Notes under the pieces: generated by a model
What the model was told of the DNA's origin: nothing
The model's database searches: none
Seen by the model: only the letters and a program-made list of their open reading frames with translations
Part shown: one piece after another, positions 19,154 to 27,456 of the stretch
How the letters are laid out: every line of letters begins with the position of its first letter
Position numbering within the stretch: position 1 is the stretch's first letter
Made by a program: the position numbers and the translations under genes
From: DASRIA01 sp963768885
GTDB lineage: Bacteria > Actinomycetota > Thermoleophilia > Solirubrobacterales > JBBDJG01
Assembly: GCA_963768885.1 (NCBI GenBank)
Contig: CAVYJN010000007.1
Location: forward strand, 1-64,000
Length of the DNA: 64,000 nucleotides
Direction: 5' to 3'

Positions 19154-20307
19154 CCGCGGCCGCCCGTGCGCCGCGAGAGTTGAGCGTGGCGATCCTCGGC
19201 GCCGGCGGGACAATCGCCCCGGCGGTCGTGAGGGACCTCGCCGAGTCCGAGGAGGCCTCCAGTCTGATCCTCCTCGACGTCAACGAGAAGCGTGCGGCGG
19301 CCGTCGCCCGCGAGCACGGGGGCTCCCGTGCGCAGGTGCGGACGGCCGACGCGCGCTCGGGGCTCGCCAAGGCCCTCGAGGGCTGCGACGTGCTGGTGAA
19401 CTCGGCGAGCTACCGCGTGAACCTCGATGCGATGCGGGCCTGCCTGGAAGCCGGCTGCCACTACATCGACCTCGGAGGGCTCTACTGGCTGACCGGGCGC
19501 CAGCTCGAGATGCACGACGACTTCGAGCGCGCCGGCCTGCTGGCCCTGCTGGGCATGGGGTCGAGCCCGGGGAAGACGAACGTGATGGCGGTGGCGGCGG
19601 TCCGCGCGCTCGGCGAACGCGCCCAGCGCATCGACGTCTTCGCCGCCGGCCGTGACCTGGATCCGCCCGACGGCCCGTCCTACCCGTACGCCGTACAGAC
19701 GCTCGTCGACGAGCTGACCATGCGGCCGATCGTCCTGCGCGGCGGTGAGCCGCGGGAGATCGCGCCGCTCACCGACGGCGGGCCGGTCGACTTCGGCGAC
19801 CCGGTCGGGGACGCGTACACGATCCACACGCTGCACTCGGAGCTGCGCACGTTCGGCGAGAGCTTCGGCTGCGAGCAGGCGAGCTTCCGGCTGTCGCTCT
19901 CGCCCGCGGTGCTCGACCGCATCCGGGACCTCACCAGGGCATCGCGCGAGCGGATCGACGCCGCCGCGGCCGATGCGGTTCCCCCGTCCTCCGGAACCGT
20001 GTCGGTGCACATGATCGACGCTTGCAGCGGGGGTCGCAAGACGAGGGTGCGCGCCGTGACCCGGCCGATCGAGTCGTGGGGGCTCGGCGGCGGGGTCGTC
20101 TCGACCGGCGCCCCGGCCGCAGCCGCGGTGCGGCTGCTTGCGCGGGGCGCGATCGAGGCGCGCGGCGCGCTTCCTCCCGAACGGTGCGTCGACCCCGACG
20201 ACCTGTTCCCTGAGCTGGAACGGCGCGGCACGACCTTCGAGGTGAGCGAGGGGACGACCGAAATTTGCTTAGCCGCAAATTTCGGGAGCTCCGAGGTTCG
20301 GGCGTGA
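19150..20307 (+). CDS. Saccharopine dehydrogenase-like / lysine 6-dehydrogenase-like oxidoreductase
   Basis: A 385-residue NAD(P)-dependent protein with an N-terminal Rossmann motif (VAILGAGGTIAPAVVRDL) and the saccharopine-dehydrogenase core (LVNSASYRVNLDAMRACLEAG, YIDLGG, GMGSSPGKTN). Length and C-terminal pattern (ARGALPPERCVDPDDLFPEL) resemble lysine 6-dehydrogenase, which makes piperideine-6-carboxylate from lysine. Carboxynorspermidine or homospermidine-type enzymes are other relatives. Its position between pucR and ald implies a role in amine or lysine catabolism. The ATG overlaps the pucR stop; its stop overlaps the ald GTG. A palindrome lies in its last codons. Confidence 0.8.
   Translation: MTAAARAPRELSVAILGAGGTIAPAVVRDLAESEEASSLILLDVNEKRAAAVAREHGGSRAQVRTADARSGLAKALEGCDVLVNSASYRVNLDAMRACLEAGCHYIDLGGLYWLTGRQLEMHDDFERAGLLALLGMGSSPGKTNVMAVAAVRALGERAQRIDVFAAGRDLDPPDGPSYPYAVQTLVDELTMRPIVLRGGEPREIAPLTDGGPVDFGDPVGDAYTIHTLHSELRTFGESFGCEQASFRLSLSPAVLDRIRDLTRASRERIDAAAADAVPPSSGTVSVHMIDACSGGRKTRVRAVTRPIESWGLGGGVVSTGAPAAAAVRLLARGAIEARGALPPERCVDPDDLFPELERRGTTFEVSEGTTEICLAANFGSSEVRA
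20258..20285. repeat. 11-bp perfect inverted repeat at the end of the lysine dehydrogenase-like gene
   Basis: CCGAAATTTGC, six bases (TTAGCC), then GCAAATTTCGG: a perfect 11-base stem in an AT-rich island 19 bases before the ald start. It is translated as part of TEICLAANFGS. It may be an operator or RNA hairpin controlling ald, or an in-frame dispersed palindromic element. Confidence 0.65.
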
Positions 20308-21434
20308 AGGTCGGCGTTCCGACCGAGATCAAGTCCGACGAGTACCGGGTCGCACTGACGCCGGCCGGGGCCCGGGAGCTGACCGAGGACGGCCACGAGG
20401 TGCTGATCCAGGCGGGCGCGGGCGACGGCAGCTCGATCGACGACGCGGCCTACGCGGCGCAGGGGGCCAGGATTGCTCCCGACGCCGAGGCCGTGTTCGC
20501 CGAGGCCGACATGGTGCTCAAGGTCAAGGAGCCCCAGCCCGGGGAAGTCGCGATGCTGCGGCCCGGGCAGATCCTCTTCACGTACCTGCATCTCGCCGCC
20601 GATCGCGAGCTCACGGTCTCGCTGGCCGAATCCGGCGCGACGGGCGTCGCCTACGAGACCGTCGAGGACACCGAGGGCAAGCTTCCGCTGCTCGCCCCGA
20701 TGAGCGAGATCGCGGGCAAGCTTGCCACGCAGGCGGGCGCGTTCATGCTGGAGAAGCCGTTCGGGGGCCGCGGGGTGCTGCTCGGCGGCGTGCCGGGCGT
20801 CGCGGCGGCGACGGTGATGATCATCGGCGGCGGGGTCGTCGGCATGAACGCCGCCTTCATCGCGATCGGGATGGAGGCGGACGTGTTCGTCTTCGACAAG
20901 TCGATCGACCGGCTGCGCGGCCTCGACATGGTCCTGAACGGCCGCGCCTCCACGGTCTATTCCTCGACGCTGTCGGTCGAGGAGATGCTCCCCCGCGCGG
21001 ACCTCGTGATCGGAGCTGTGCTCGTGCACGGCGCGCGCGCGCCGCGCGTCGTCAAGCGCAACCAGCTCGCGCTGATGAAGCCCGGCGCCGTGCTCGTGGA
21101 CGTGTCGATCGACCAGGGCGGCTGCTTCGCGACGTCTCGCCCCACCACGCACAGCGACCCGACCTACGAGGTCGACGGGATACTTCACTATTGCGTCGCG
21201 AACATGCCCGGGGCAGTGCCGATCACGTCGACCTACGCGCTCACGAACGCGACCCTGCCGTATGTCCTCATGCTCGCCGAGCACGGCGTTCCGGGTGCGA
21301 TCGCGCAAGACCCGGGGCTGCGCCTCGGCGTGAACGTCGCCGGCGGGCATGTCACCCACCAAGCCGTTGCAGGCAGCCTCGACCTGCCGCTCGTGGCGCT
21401 CGACGAGGCGCTCCGCACCACATCTGCCGCGTAG
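20304..21434 (+). CDS. ald: Alanine dehydrogenase
   Basis: A 376-residue enzyme that interconverts L-alanine and pyruvate plus ammonia with NAD. The start MKVGVPTEIKSDEYRVALTP is the family signature. Also visible are AYETVE, PLLAPMSEIAGKLATQ, the NAD-binding GGGVVGMNAA and VDVSIDQGGCFAT. GTG start at 20304 overlaps the upstream stop (GTGA); extending further upstream is not supported by the family. In this locus it would regenerate pyruvate, the amino acceptor of the aminotransferase, from the alanine formed. Confidence 0.96.
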   Translation: MKVGVPTEIKSDEYRVALTPAGARELTEDGHEVLIQAGAGDGSSIDDAAYAAQGARIAPDAEAVFAEADMVLKVKEPQPGEVAMLRPGQILFTYLHLAADRELTVSLAESGATGVAYETVEDTEGKLPLLAPMSEIAGKLATQAGAFMLEKPFGGRGVLLGGVPGVAAATVMIIGGGVVGMNAAFIAIGMEADVFVFDKSIDRLRGLDMVLNGRASTVYSSTLSVEEMLPRADLVIGAVLVHGARAPRVVKRNQLALMKPGAVLVDVSIDQGGCFATSRPTTHSDPTYEVDGILHYCVANMPGAVPITSTYALTNATLPYVLMLAEHGVPGAIAQDPGLRLGVNVAGGHVTHQAVAGSLDLPLVALDEALRTTSAA

Positions 21435-21457
21435 AAATTCGAAGAAGGAGAGAGACG

Positions 21458-22909
21458 ATGGCGACCGCCGCAAAGTCCACCCAAGAGCTCAGTAACTTCA
21501 TCGACGGGGAGTCGCGGCCGGCCGCCGACGGTGCGAGCGAGCCGATCCTCAACCCCGCGACGGGCGAGCGGATCGCCACGGCGCCGCTCTCGGGCGAGGC
21601 CGACGTGGACGCCGCCGTGCAGGCGGCCAAGGGCGCCTTCAAGGAATGGTCGGAGACGCCGCCCGGCGAGCGCGCACTCGCCCTCCTGCGGATCGCCGAC
21701 GCGCTCGAGGAGCACGGCGACGAGCTGTCGCAGCTCGAGTCCCTCAACGTCGGCAAGCCGGTCGAGTCGATGAAGGCGGACGAGATGCCGGTGCTGGTCG
21801 ACAACCTCCGCTTCTTCGCCGGGGCCGCACGGACGCTGGACGGACTCGCCACGGGCGAGTACATGCGCGGATACACATCGATGATCCGCCGCGAGCCCGT
21901 CGGCGTGGTCGGGCAGATCGCGCCGTGGAACTACCCCCTGATGATGGCGATCTGGAAGATCGGCCCGGCGCTCGCGGCCGGCAACACCGTGGTGCTGAAG
22001 CCGTCCGAGCAGACGCCGCTGACGGCCGCGCGCCTCGCCGAGCTGGCCGCCGAGCACCTGCCGAAGGGCGTGTTGAACGTGATCTTCGGTCACGGCGAGC
22101 CCGCCGGCGCCGGCCTCGTGCGCCACCCCGACGTCGCGATGGTCTCGCTCACCGGCGACGTCGCGACCGGCCGGGAGGTCGCACGCGCGGCGTCGGACAC
22201 GCTCAAGAGAGTGCACCTCGAGCTCGGCGGGAAGGCTCCCGTGGTCGTGTTCGACGACGCGGACCTCGCGGCCGTCGTCGAGGGCGTCAAGGTCGCCGGC
22301 TATTTCAACGCCGGCCAGGACTGCACCGCGGCGACGCGCGTGCTCGCCGGGCCGAAGCTGCACGACGAATTCGTCTCCGAGCTCGGTCAGGCGGTCGGGT
22401 CGCTGAAGATGGGCGACCCGGGGGACGCGAACACGGAACTCGGCCCGGTCGTCTCGGAGGCCCAGCGCGAGCGCGTCACCGGGTTCCTCGACCGCGCCCC
22501 CGGCAACGCGCAGGTCGTGACGGGCGGGAAGGCCGCCAACGGCAAGGGCTTCTTCGTCGAGCCCACCGTCGTGGCCGGCCTCGAGCAGGGCGACGAGATG
22601 ATCCAGCGCGAGGTCTTCGGGCCGGTCGTGACCGTGCAGCGCTTCTCCTCCGACGAGGAGGCGATCGCGTGGGCCAACGGCGTCGACTACGGCCTCGCGG
22701 CGAGCGTGTGGACGCGTGACGTCGGCCGCGCGATGGACGCCGCGCGGCAGTTGCGGTTCGGGACGGTGTGGGTCAACGACCACATCCCGCTCGTGTCGGA
22801 GATGCCCCACGGCGGCTTCAAGCAGTCCGGCTACGGCAAGGACCTGTCGATCTACGCGCTCGAGGACTACACCGAGATCAAGCACGTGATGGTGAACCTG
22901 GCGCACTAG
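21458..22909 (+). CDS. Aldehyde dehydrogenase, gamma-aminobutyraldehyde dehydrogenase type
   Basis: A 483-residue NAD(P)-dependent ALDH. Catalytic Cys lies in NAGQDCTAATRVL, Glu in LELGGKAPVVVF, and the Asn motif in APWNYPL. The NAGQDCTA context is characteristic of PatD/PuuC-like aminoaldehyde dehydrogenases, which oxidise 4-aminobutyraldehyde to GABA. Ribosome site AAGGAG lies 8-10 bases before the ATG. It follows ald by 23 bases and completes a putrescine-to-GABA route with the aminotransferase. Confidence 0.93.
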   Translation: MATAAKSTQELSNFIDGESRPAADGASEPILNPATGERIATAPLSGEADVDAAVQAAKGAFKEWSETPPGERALALLRIADALEEHGDELSQLESLNVGKPVESMKADEMPVLVDNLRFFAGAARTLDGLATGEYMRGYTSMIRREPVGVVGQIAPWNYPLMMAIWKIGPALAAGNTVVLKPSEQTPLTAARLAELAAEHLPKGVLNVIFGHGEPAGAGLVRHPDVAMVSLTGDVATGREVARAASDTLKRVHLELGGKAPVVVFDDADLAAVVEGVKVAGYFNAGQDCTAATRVLAGPKLHDEFVSELGQAVGSLKMGDPGDANTELGPVVSEAQRERVTGFLDRAPGNAQVVTGGKAANGKGFFVEPTVVAGLEQGDEMIQREVFGPVVTVQRFSSDEEAIAWANGVDYGLAASVWTRDVGRAMDAARQLRFGTVWVNDHIPLVSEMPHGGFKQSGYGKDLSIYALEDYTEIKHVMVNLAH

Positions 22910-22981
22910 CGCTTGCCAGGGCGGAAAGGCGACCTCGGGCGCGGACGCGCGTCAATGAGGCGTGGTCTTGCGGCGATCAGA

Positions 22982-23140
22982 TCAGTGCTTGCCCGGAAAA
23001 TCCAGATCGTCCATCGCCCGCTTGAAACGGCTCCGGCTCGGGGGTTGTTCTCGGAAGAATCTTCGATACCGCCTACCGCAACTGGGGCAGCGCCGCAGAA
23101 ACCTTTGGTCGGGAGCGTCGCATTGGGGGCAAGTGTTCAT
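22982..23140 (-). CDS. Small zinc-ribbon protein
   Basis: A 52-residue protein starting MNTCPQCDAPDQRF, with CPQC and CPSC pairs forming one zinc ribbon, then a very basic tail. GAGGAGG about ten bases upstream supports this start; the frame stays open to an alternative start at 23227 (81 residues). Function unknown. Confidence 0.55.
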   Translation of the reverse strand: MNTCPQCDAPDQRFLRRCPSCGRRYRRFFREQPPSRSRFKRAMDDLDFPGKH

Positions 23141-23275
23141 CGCCGGCGGCTCCTCCTCGGGCCAATCCTGCGGCGAGACGATGCCCTTCTCCTCCACAAG
23201 ACCAAACGTAAGCGCCTGGGCCCGCAATCACAAGCATCGGCACGGCGAGGGTATGGACGAATGAGTCGCGCAGCC

Positions 23276-23695
23276 TCAGGAGTCGGCGTGAGCGTCTTGC
23301 TGGGACAGGCCGAGGGCTTGGAGAGCTTCGGCTCTCTCCTGGTAGAGCCGCCACTGAACGATGCGTCCGTCGTGGAAGGTCACAACCACAACGCTGTGTG
23401 CTTCGACCTCGACTCCGTCCCGGCCGCAGAAGTGCGTTCGGTTCGGTACCACGATGTGCTCGCCGCACTCGATGAACTCGTCCGGAGAGACGGTGACGCG
23501 ACCGAACATCTCAAAGAAGGTATTCCAAAATCCTCGGACTGCCTCGCGTCCGCGGTAGATGCCTGCCTCGACTCCTCGGGACCGCGACCAGTCGACCTCA
23601 ACCCCGTCGTCGTTATACCGAGCCGCCGCGTCGAGGTCGCGCCGATTGAAGGCGTCGATCACTCGGCGCACGACCTCCACGTTCTCCTGCGACAT
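23276..23695 (-). CDS. SnoaL/NTF2-like protein
   Basis: A 139-residue alpha+beta barrel protein starting MSQENVEVVRRVIDAFNRRD and ending GLSQQDAHADS, hallmarks of a family repeated several times in this window. The cone-shaped NTF2 fold is used for small-molecule binding or isomerase/hydrolase chemistry; no specific activity can be assigned. I chose the MSQENV start because its paralogue at 54811 starts the same way. Confidence 0.85.
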   Translation of the reverse strand: MSQENVEVVRRVIDAFNRRDLDAAARYNDDGVEVDWSRSRGVEAGIYRGREAVRGFWNTFFEMFGRVTVSPDEFIECGEHIVVPNRTHFCGRDGVEVEAHSVVVVTFHDGRIVQWRLYQERAEALQALGLSQQDAHADS

Positions 23696-23725
23696 GGGTC
23701 TAGAGGCGGAGCGTGACCTGAACGA

Positions 23726-23751
23726 GGCGGGCCCGCCTGCGCGGGCCCGCC
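23726..23751 (-). terminator. GC-rich hairpin after the DUF1059 gene
   Basis: GGCGGGCCCGC, loop CTGC, GCGGGCCCGCC: a perfect 11-base stem lying between the DUF1059 stop (23770) and the SnoaL start (23695) on the minus strand. There is no clear U-tract, so it is a candidate terminator or transcript-stabilising hairpin only. Confidence 0.5.
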
Positions 23752-23769
23752 CGATGGGCAACGGTCGCG

Positions 23770-23928
23770 CTACTCGTTCTTCGCCATCGCAAGAAGCTGC
23801 TCGCGATCCATCTTCCCGACGAGGTTCGGGTGTTCCGTCTCCATGTGCCGCTCCGCTGCGGCGATGAGGTCGTCGTCAGTTTCGCCCCGCACGGTCGCAC
23901 CGCACTGGCAGTTGATCACCTTCGCCAT
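23770..23928 (-). CDS. DUF1059-family small protein
   Basis: A 52-residue protein, MAKVINCQCGATVRGETDDD and onward, ending LLAMAKNE. The CxC pair and the later H-M-E-T-E-H give a zinc-finger-like Cys2His2 arrangement characteristic of DUF1059. AGGAG lies a few bases before the ATG. It is divergent from the FAH-family gene. Role unknown. Confidence 0.82.
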   Translation of the reverse strand: MAKVINCQCGATVRGETDDDLIAAAERHMETEHPNLVGKMDREQLLAMAKNE

Positions 23929-23989
23929 TTGCTTCTCCTCCTCGTGCCGATCCAGGTTGCCTTTCCAAGATACCGTTACCCTGCCGCCG

Positions 23990-24835
23990 GTGCAGATCGT
24001 CAGCTACAGGACCGAGCGGGGCGTGCGCGCCGGTGTCCTGCGGGACGGAATCGTGCGAGACGCATGGGACCGCCTCGACCCCGGCTCCTCCCGCGCGAGC
24101 GTTCGCGAGCTGCTCGAGCACGACATGCTGGGCAGGCTCGACGCCGCGCTCGACGGCGAGGGCACCCCCCTCTCCGAAGTCGAGCTCCAGGTTCCGGTAC
24201 CGGACCCCGAGAAGATCGTCTGTATCGGCCTGAACTACCGCAAGCACGCGGAGGAAGCCGGGATCGACCCACCCTCCTCCCCCACGTTCTTCGCCAAGTA
24301 CCGCAACGCCCTCAGGCCTGCCGGCGCGGACGTGAGGCTGCCTGCGGCGAGCGAGAAGGTCGACTACGAGGCCGAGGTGGCGTTCGTGATCGGCCGGCGC
24401 GCGCACGACGTGTCGGAGAGCGCCGCGCTGGGCCACGTGGCCGGCTACATGCTGCTCAACGACCTCTCGGCGCGCGATCTGCAGTTCGCCACGCCGCAGT
24501 GGATGCCCGGGAAGGTCTTCGACGGCGCCGCTCCGTGCGGGCCCGCACTCGTCACACCGGATGAGGCCGGCGACCACGACGCGATCGGCATCGAGCTGGC
24601 GCTCAACGGAGAGACCATGCAGTCCGACGACACGGGCGATCTGATCTTCTCGGTGCCCGCCCTCGTCGCGCACCTCTCGCGCCTCATGACGCTCGTGCCC
24701 GGGGACATCGTGTCGACGGGCACGCCGTCCGGGGTCGGCAGCGCGCGGCAACCGCGCGTGTGGCTCAAGGACGGCGACGAGGTCGTCGTCTCCTCGCCCA
24801 CCCTCGGGCGGCTCGTTAACCGGATCCGGCGCTAG
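23990..24835 (+). CDS. Fumarylacetoacetate hydrolase-family protein
   Basis: A 281-residue FAH-fold enzyme. The catalytic domain begins at KIVCIGLNYRKHAEEAG. Metal ligands are in DYEAEVAFVIG (Glu-x-Glu) and a downstream Asp in LLNDLSARDLQ; VSTGTPSGVG closes the active site. Relatives hydrolyse or decarboxylate C-C bonds of beta-diketones and oxaloacetate-like acids in aromatic catabolism. The substrate is not deducible. I infer the GTG start at 23990, because the longer frame overlaps the divergent DUF1059 gene. Confidence 0.9.
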   Translation: MQIVSYRTERGVRAGVLRDGIVRDAWDRLDPGSSRASVRELLEHDMLGRLDAALDGEGTPLSEVELQVPVPDPEKIVCIGLNYRKHAEEAGIDPPSSPTFFAKYRNALRPAGADVRLPAASEKVDYEAEVAFVIGRRAHDVSESAALGHVAGYMLLNDLSARDLQFATPQWMPGKVFDGAAPCGPALVTPDEAGDHDAIGIELALNGETMQSDDTGDLIFSVPALVAHLSRLMTLVPGDIVSTGTPSGVGSARQPRVWLKDGDEVVVSSPTLGRLVNRIRR

Positions 24836-24841
24836 CGCCCG

Positions 24842-25435
24842 CTAGAAGCCGACCGGGTGACGCGCGGTGAACGCGCGGCTCGAGCGCGCGGCCTTGCGCC
24901 AGTTCGGCCCGCGGGGACCGGGGCCCGAGGTGTCGAAGCGCAGTCCCGCGATCACGACGTAGGCATGGCCCGGGTTGGTGTAGACCGTGATCCACTGCCC
25001 GCGACCGGTCTCGCCCCACTGCATGAACGCGCTCGAGTGCAGCGGGCGCTTGAGCAGCCCGCCGCCGCGAAGGGCGAAGCTGACGCTGCCCGAGCAGTCG
25101 TAGCCCGAGTCGTTGAAGCGCCGGTGCCCGCCGCCGTAGCGGTAGGGCTTGCCCACGATGCGGTTGGCCGCGTAGATCGCGTTCTTGACCTCCGCGGGCG
25201 CGGACTCCGGTGCGATCGCCGTCCTGCCGTCTCGCGACAGCTGCGCCGTGGGCGCAGGGGTGGTGAGCGGGGGCGTCGCGCCGATGCCGCCCGAGGGGCC
25301 CTCGGGCGCTGGCGGCGGAACGCCCGCGCCGCCCGTGGCGGCACCGGCGACCGGGCTCGCGACCAACGCGGTCGCGACGGCCACGAGAACGAAAACCGAT
25401 AGGGCGTATGTACGTCCAAGCGCGGGAACGCGCAA
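24842..25435 (-). CDS. Secreted NlpC/P60 cell-wall hydrolase
   Basis: A 197-residue exported protein. TTG start at 25435 lies eight bases after GGAG; a signal peptide follows (TYALSVFVLVAVATALVASP), then a Pro/Gly-rich linker and an NlpC/P60 domain. The catalytic Cys is in GYDCSGSVSFAL and the His in NPGHAYVVIAG. Such enzymes cut peptidoglycan stem peptides. The gene is preceded by a c-di-AMP riboswitch, so expression should fall when c-di-AMP is high. It ends seven bases from the convergent FAH gene. Confidence 0.9.
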   Translation of the reverse strand: MRVPALGRTYALSVFVLVAVATALVASPVAGAATGGAGVPPPAPEGPSGGIGATPPLTTPAPTAQLSRDGRTAIAPESAPAEVKNAIYAANRIVGKPYRYGGGHRRFNDSGYDCSGSVSFALRGGGLLKRPLHSSAFMQWGETGRGQWITVYTNPGHAYVVIAGLRFDTSGPGPRGPNWRKAARSSRAFTARHPVGF

Positions 25436-25452
25436 AGAAACAACTCCTTCGT

Positions 25453-25590
25453 GAGCCTGCGGGGTTAGCTGACGGACTGGCGCTAAAGGAGCCTGCGCCT
25501 CCACACAACCGTGTGGATTAGCCCCAACTTCTCGGGTCCCCCGTCCTCCGCGACAGCGGAGGTTCGGCGTTTGCCCAGTTACAGCCGCGG
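25453..25590 (-). promoter_or_regulatory. Cyclic di-AMP riboswitch (ydaO/yuaA class)
   Basis: Reading the minus strand, the conserved blocks of the ydaO class appear in order: GCCGAACC, ACGGGGGACCC, TTGGGG then AATCC, and CCGTCAGCTAACCCCGCAGGC (the family hallmark, last bases 25455-25475). GAAGGAG and the TTG start of the NlpC/P60 gene follow directly. In actinobacteria this class is known in front of wall-hydrolase genes and turns them off on ligand binding. A possible -10 TAGACT sits at 25597-25592. A TTGACA occurs at 25630-25625 but is too far from it to be its -35. The rest of the gap, 25600-25717, has nothing else I can identify. Confidence 0.92.
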
Positions 25591-25717
25591 CAGTCTAGAG
25601 GAAACCTCCGACGGCTGCACGATGTGTCAAGTACCCATCGGCATCACATCTCCAAACCTTTGTTCGCATGCGGGATAGGGACGCATGTGCGACACCGCAC
25701 TAGCGGCGCCGGATATC

Positions 25718-26821
25718 TCAGACCGCGAACTTGCCGTCGACCTGCAGCTGCTCGCCGTCGACGGTGATGCTGCCGCCCCGGCGCAGGTCGCAGACCATGT
25801 CCCAGTGCACCGCGGAGTCGTTGGTGCCGCCCGTCTCGGGATAGGACATGCCGACCGCGAGGTGGATCGTCCCGCCGATCTTCTCGTCGAGCAGGATCTC
25901 CTTGGTGAACCGGTCGATGCCGTAGTTCGTGCCGATGCCGAGCTCGCCGAGGCGGCGCGCGCCCTCATCGGTGTCGAGTGTCTTGATCAGGAAGTCCTCG
26001 TTGCGCTCGGCGGACGCGTCGACGACCTTGCCGTCCTCGAAGCGCAGTTTCACGCCGGCGACCTCGCGCCCGCCGTACACGGCGGGATAGGTGAAGGTCA
26101 CCTCGCCGGTGGCCGAGTCCTCGACGGGGCCGGTGAAGAACTCCCCGTCGGGCATGTTGTGCCGGCCGTCGGCGGCGATGAAGGTGCGCCCGGAAACGTT
26201 CAGGGTGAGGTCCGTGCCCGGCCCCTGGATGCGGATCTCCTCCTTGCCCGTGATCCACTCGGCGAGCCGGTGCGTGTCCTCGGACTGGAGCCGCCATGCC
26301 TCGACGGGATCGTCGCGGTCGCACAGGCACGCGCGGTAGTAGAAGTCCTCGTAGTCGGCGAGCGACATCTCGGCCTCCGCGGCGTAGGCGTGCGTCGGGA
26401 AGAGCGTCAGGCTCCAGCGGAACTCACCTGCCGCCGTGCGACGCATCATCGTCTCCATCAGCGGCTTCGCCGCCGCCTGGCGGCGCGTCTGGCGCTCTGG
26501 CTCCACGCCCGACAGCGCGCGCGTGTTCTCGTCCGCCATCAGACGGATGCGCGCGTCGGCGTTCTCGGCCGCCCACATCGCGCCCGGCGAGATCCAGTCG
26601 AGCTGCGAGTCCTTGGCGTACTTGAAGAACGACGCGGCCTGACCCTCCATGATCAGCTCGACGATCGGCAGGCCACCGGCCTTGACGACCTCGTCGTAGA
26701 CGGCGAGCGCGAGCGGCTCCGCCGCGGACTCGCCCTGGATCAGGGTGATGTCGCCCTCCCCCACCCGGGCCGAGTAGTGCACCAGGATGCGGGCCAGTGC
26801 CTCTGCGCGCTGATCTCTCAT
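25718..26821 (-). CDS. M29-family aminopeptidase
   Basis: A 367-residue metallo-aminopeptidase of the AmpS/AmpT/PepS (M29) family. Metal ligands are recognisable in the C-terminal half: GTNYGIDRFTKE, the HLAVG segment, and the SAVHWDMVCDL block (His-x-Asp). It releases N-terminal amino acids in the cytoplasm. The ATG overlaps the pdxT stop (ATGA), making it the third gene of pdxS-pdxT-ampS. Confidence 0.92.
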   Translation of the reverse strand: MRDQRAEALARILVHYSARVGEGDITLIQGESAAEPLALAVYDEVVKAGGLPIVELIMEGQAASFFKYAKDSQLDWISPGAMWAAENADARIRLMADENTRALSGVEPERQTRRQAAAKPLMETMMRRTAAGEFRWSLTLFPTHAYAAEAEMSLADYEDFYYRACLCDRDDPVEAWRLQSEDTHRLAEWITGKEEIRIQGPGTDLTLNVSGRTFIAADGRHNMPDGEFFTGPVEDSATGEVTFTYPAVYGGREVAGVKLRFEDGKVVDASAERNEDFLIKTLDTDEGARRLGELGIGTNYGIDRFTKEILLDEKIGGTIHLAVGMSYPETGGTNDSAVHWDMVCDLRRGGSITVDGEQLQVDGKFAV

Positions 26822-27456
26822 GCGTCGCTACTTCGCTCGTGAAGGCGCATGTCCTCCCGCGCCCCGAGGGCCAGGAACAGGGCGTGGAGCCTCAGGTCGT
26901 CCGTCAGCTCGGGGTGGAACGCCGCGACGAGCATGTTGCGCTCGCGCGCCACGACCGCATGCCCGTCGACGTCGGCCAGCACCTCGACGTCGTCACCGGC
27001 GCGTTCGATCCAGGGGGCCCGGATGAAGACGGCCCGCAGCGGCTCGTCCCCCAGGCCGCGAACGCTCACGTCCTGCTCGAAGCTGTGCACCTGGCGCCCG
27101 AAGGCGTTGCGGCGCGCGTCGATGTCCATGAGGCCAAGATGCCCGCGATCGAGCACGATCAGGCCCGCGCATGTGCCGAGCACGGGGCGCCCCGACCGCG
27201 CGAGGTCACGGATCGGCTGCTCGAGTCCGTAGGCGGCGATGCCCTTCTCGATCGTCGTGCTCTCCCCGCCGGGGACGATCAGGCCGTCGAGGGCTTCGAA
27301 GTCCGCGCGCGTGCGGACCTCGGCGGCGGAGGCACCCAGGCGCTCGAGCGCGCGCCGGTGCGCCTCGAAGTCGCCCTGGACCGCAAGCACCCCGATGCGG
27401 GGCCGGGATCGTGTTTCAGGACCTGCGGGCGGAGTGGCCTCGACGCTACCAGCCAC
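26818..27456 (-). CDS. pdxT: Pyridoxal 5'-phosphate synthase glutaminase subunit PdxT
   Basis: A 212-residue class I glutaminase that feeds ammonia to PdxS. Visible are RIGVLAVQGDFEAH, IVPGGESTT, the catalytic Cys in LGTCAGLIVL, and the His/Glu pair in FHPELTDD. I infer GTG at 27456, overlapping the pdxS end by 11 bases. Because the N-terminal 20 residues before RIGVL are not conserved, a shorter start is possible. Confidence 0.94.
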   Translation of the reverse strand: MAGSVEATPPAGPETRSRPRIGVLAVQGDFEAHRRALERLGASAAEVRTRADFEALDGLIVPGGESTTIEKGIAAYGLEQPIRDLARSGRPVLGTCAGLIVLDRGHLGLMDIDARRNAFGRQVHSFEQDVSVRGLGDEPLRAVFIRAPWIERAGDDVEVLADVDGHAVVARERNMLVAAFHPELTDDLRLHALFLALGAREDMRLHERSSDA

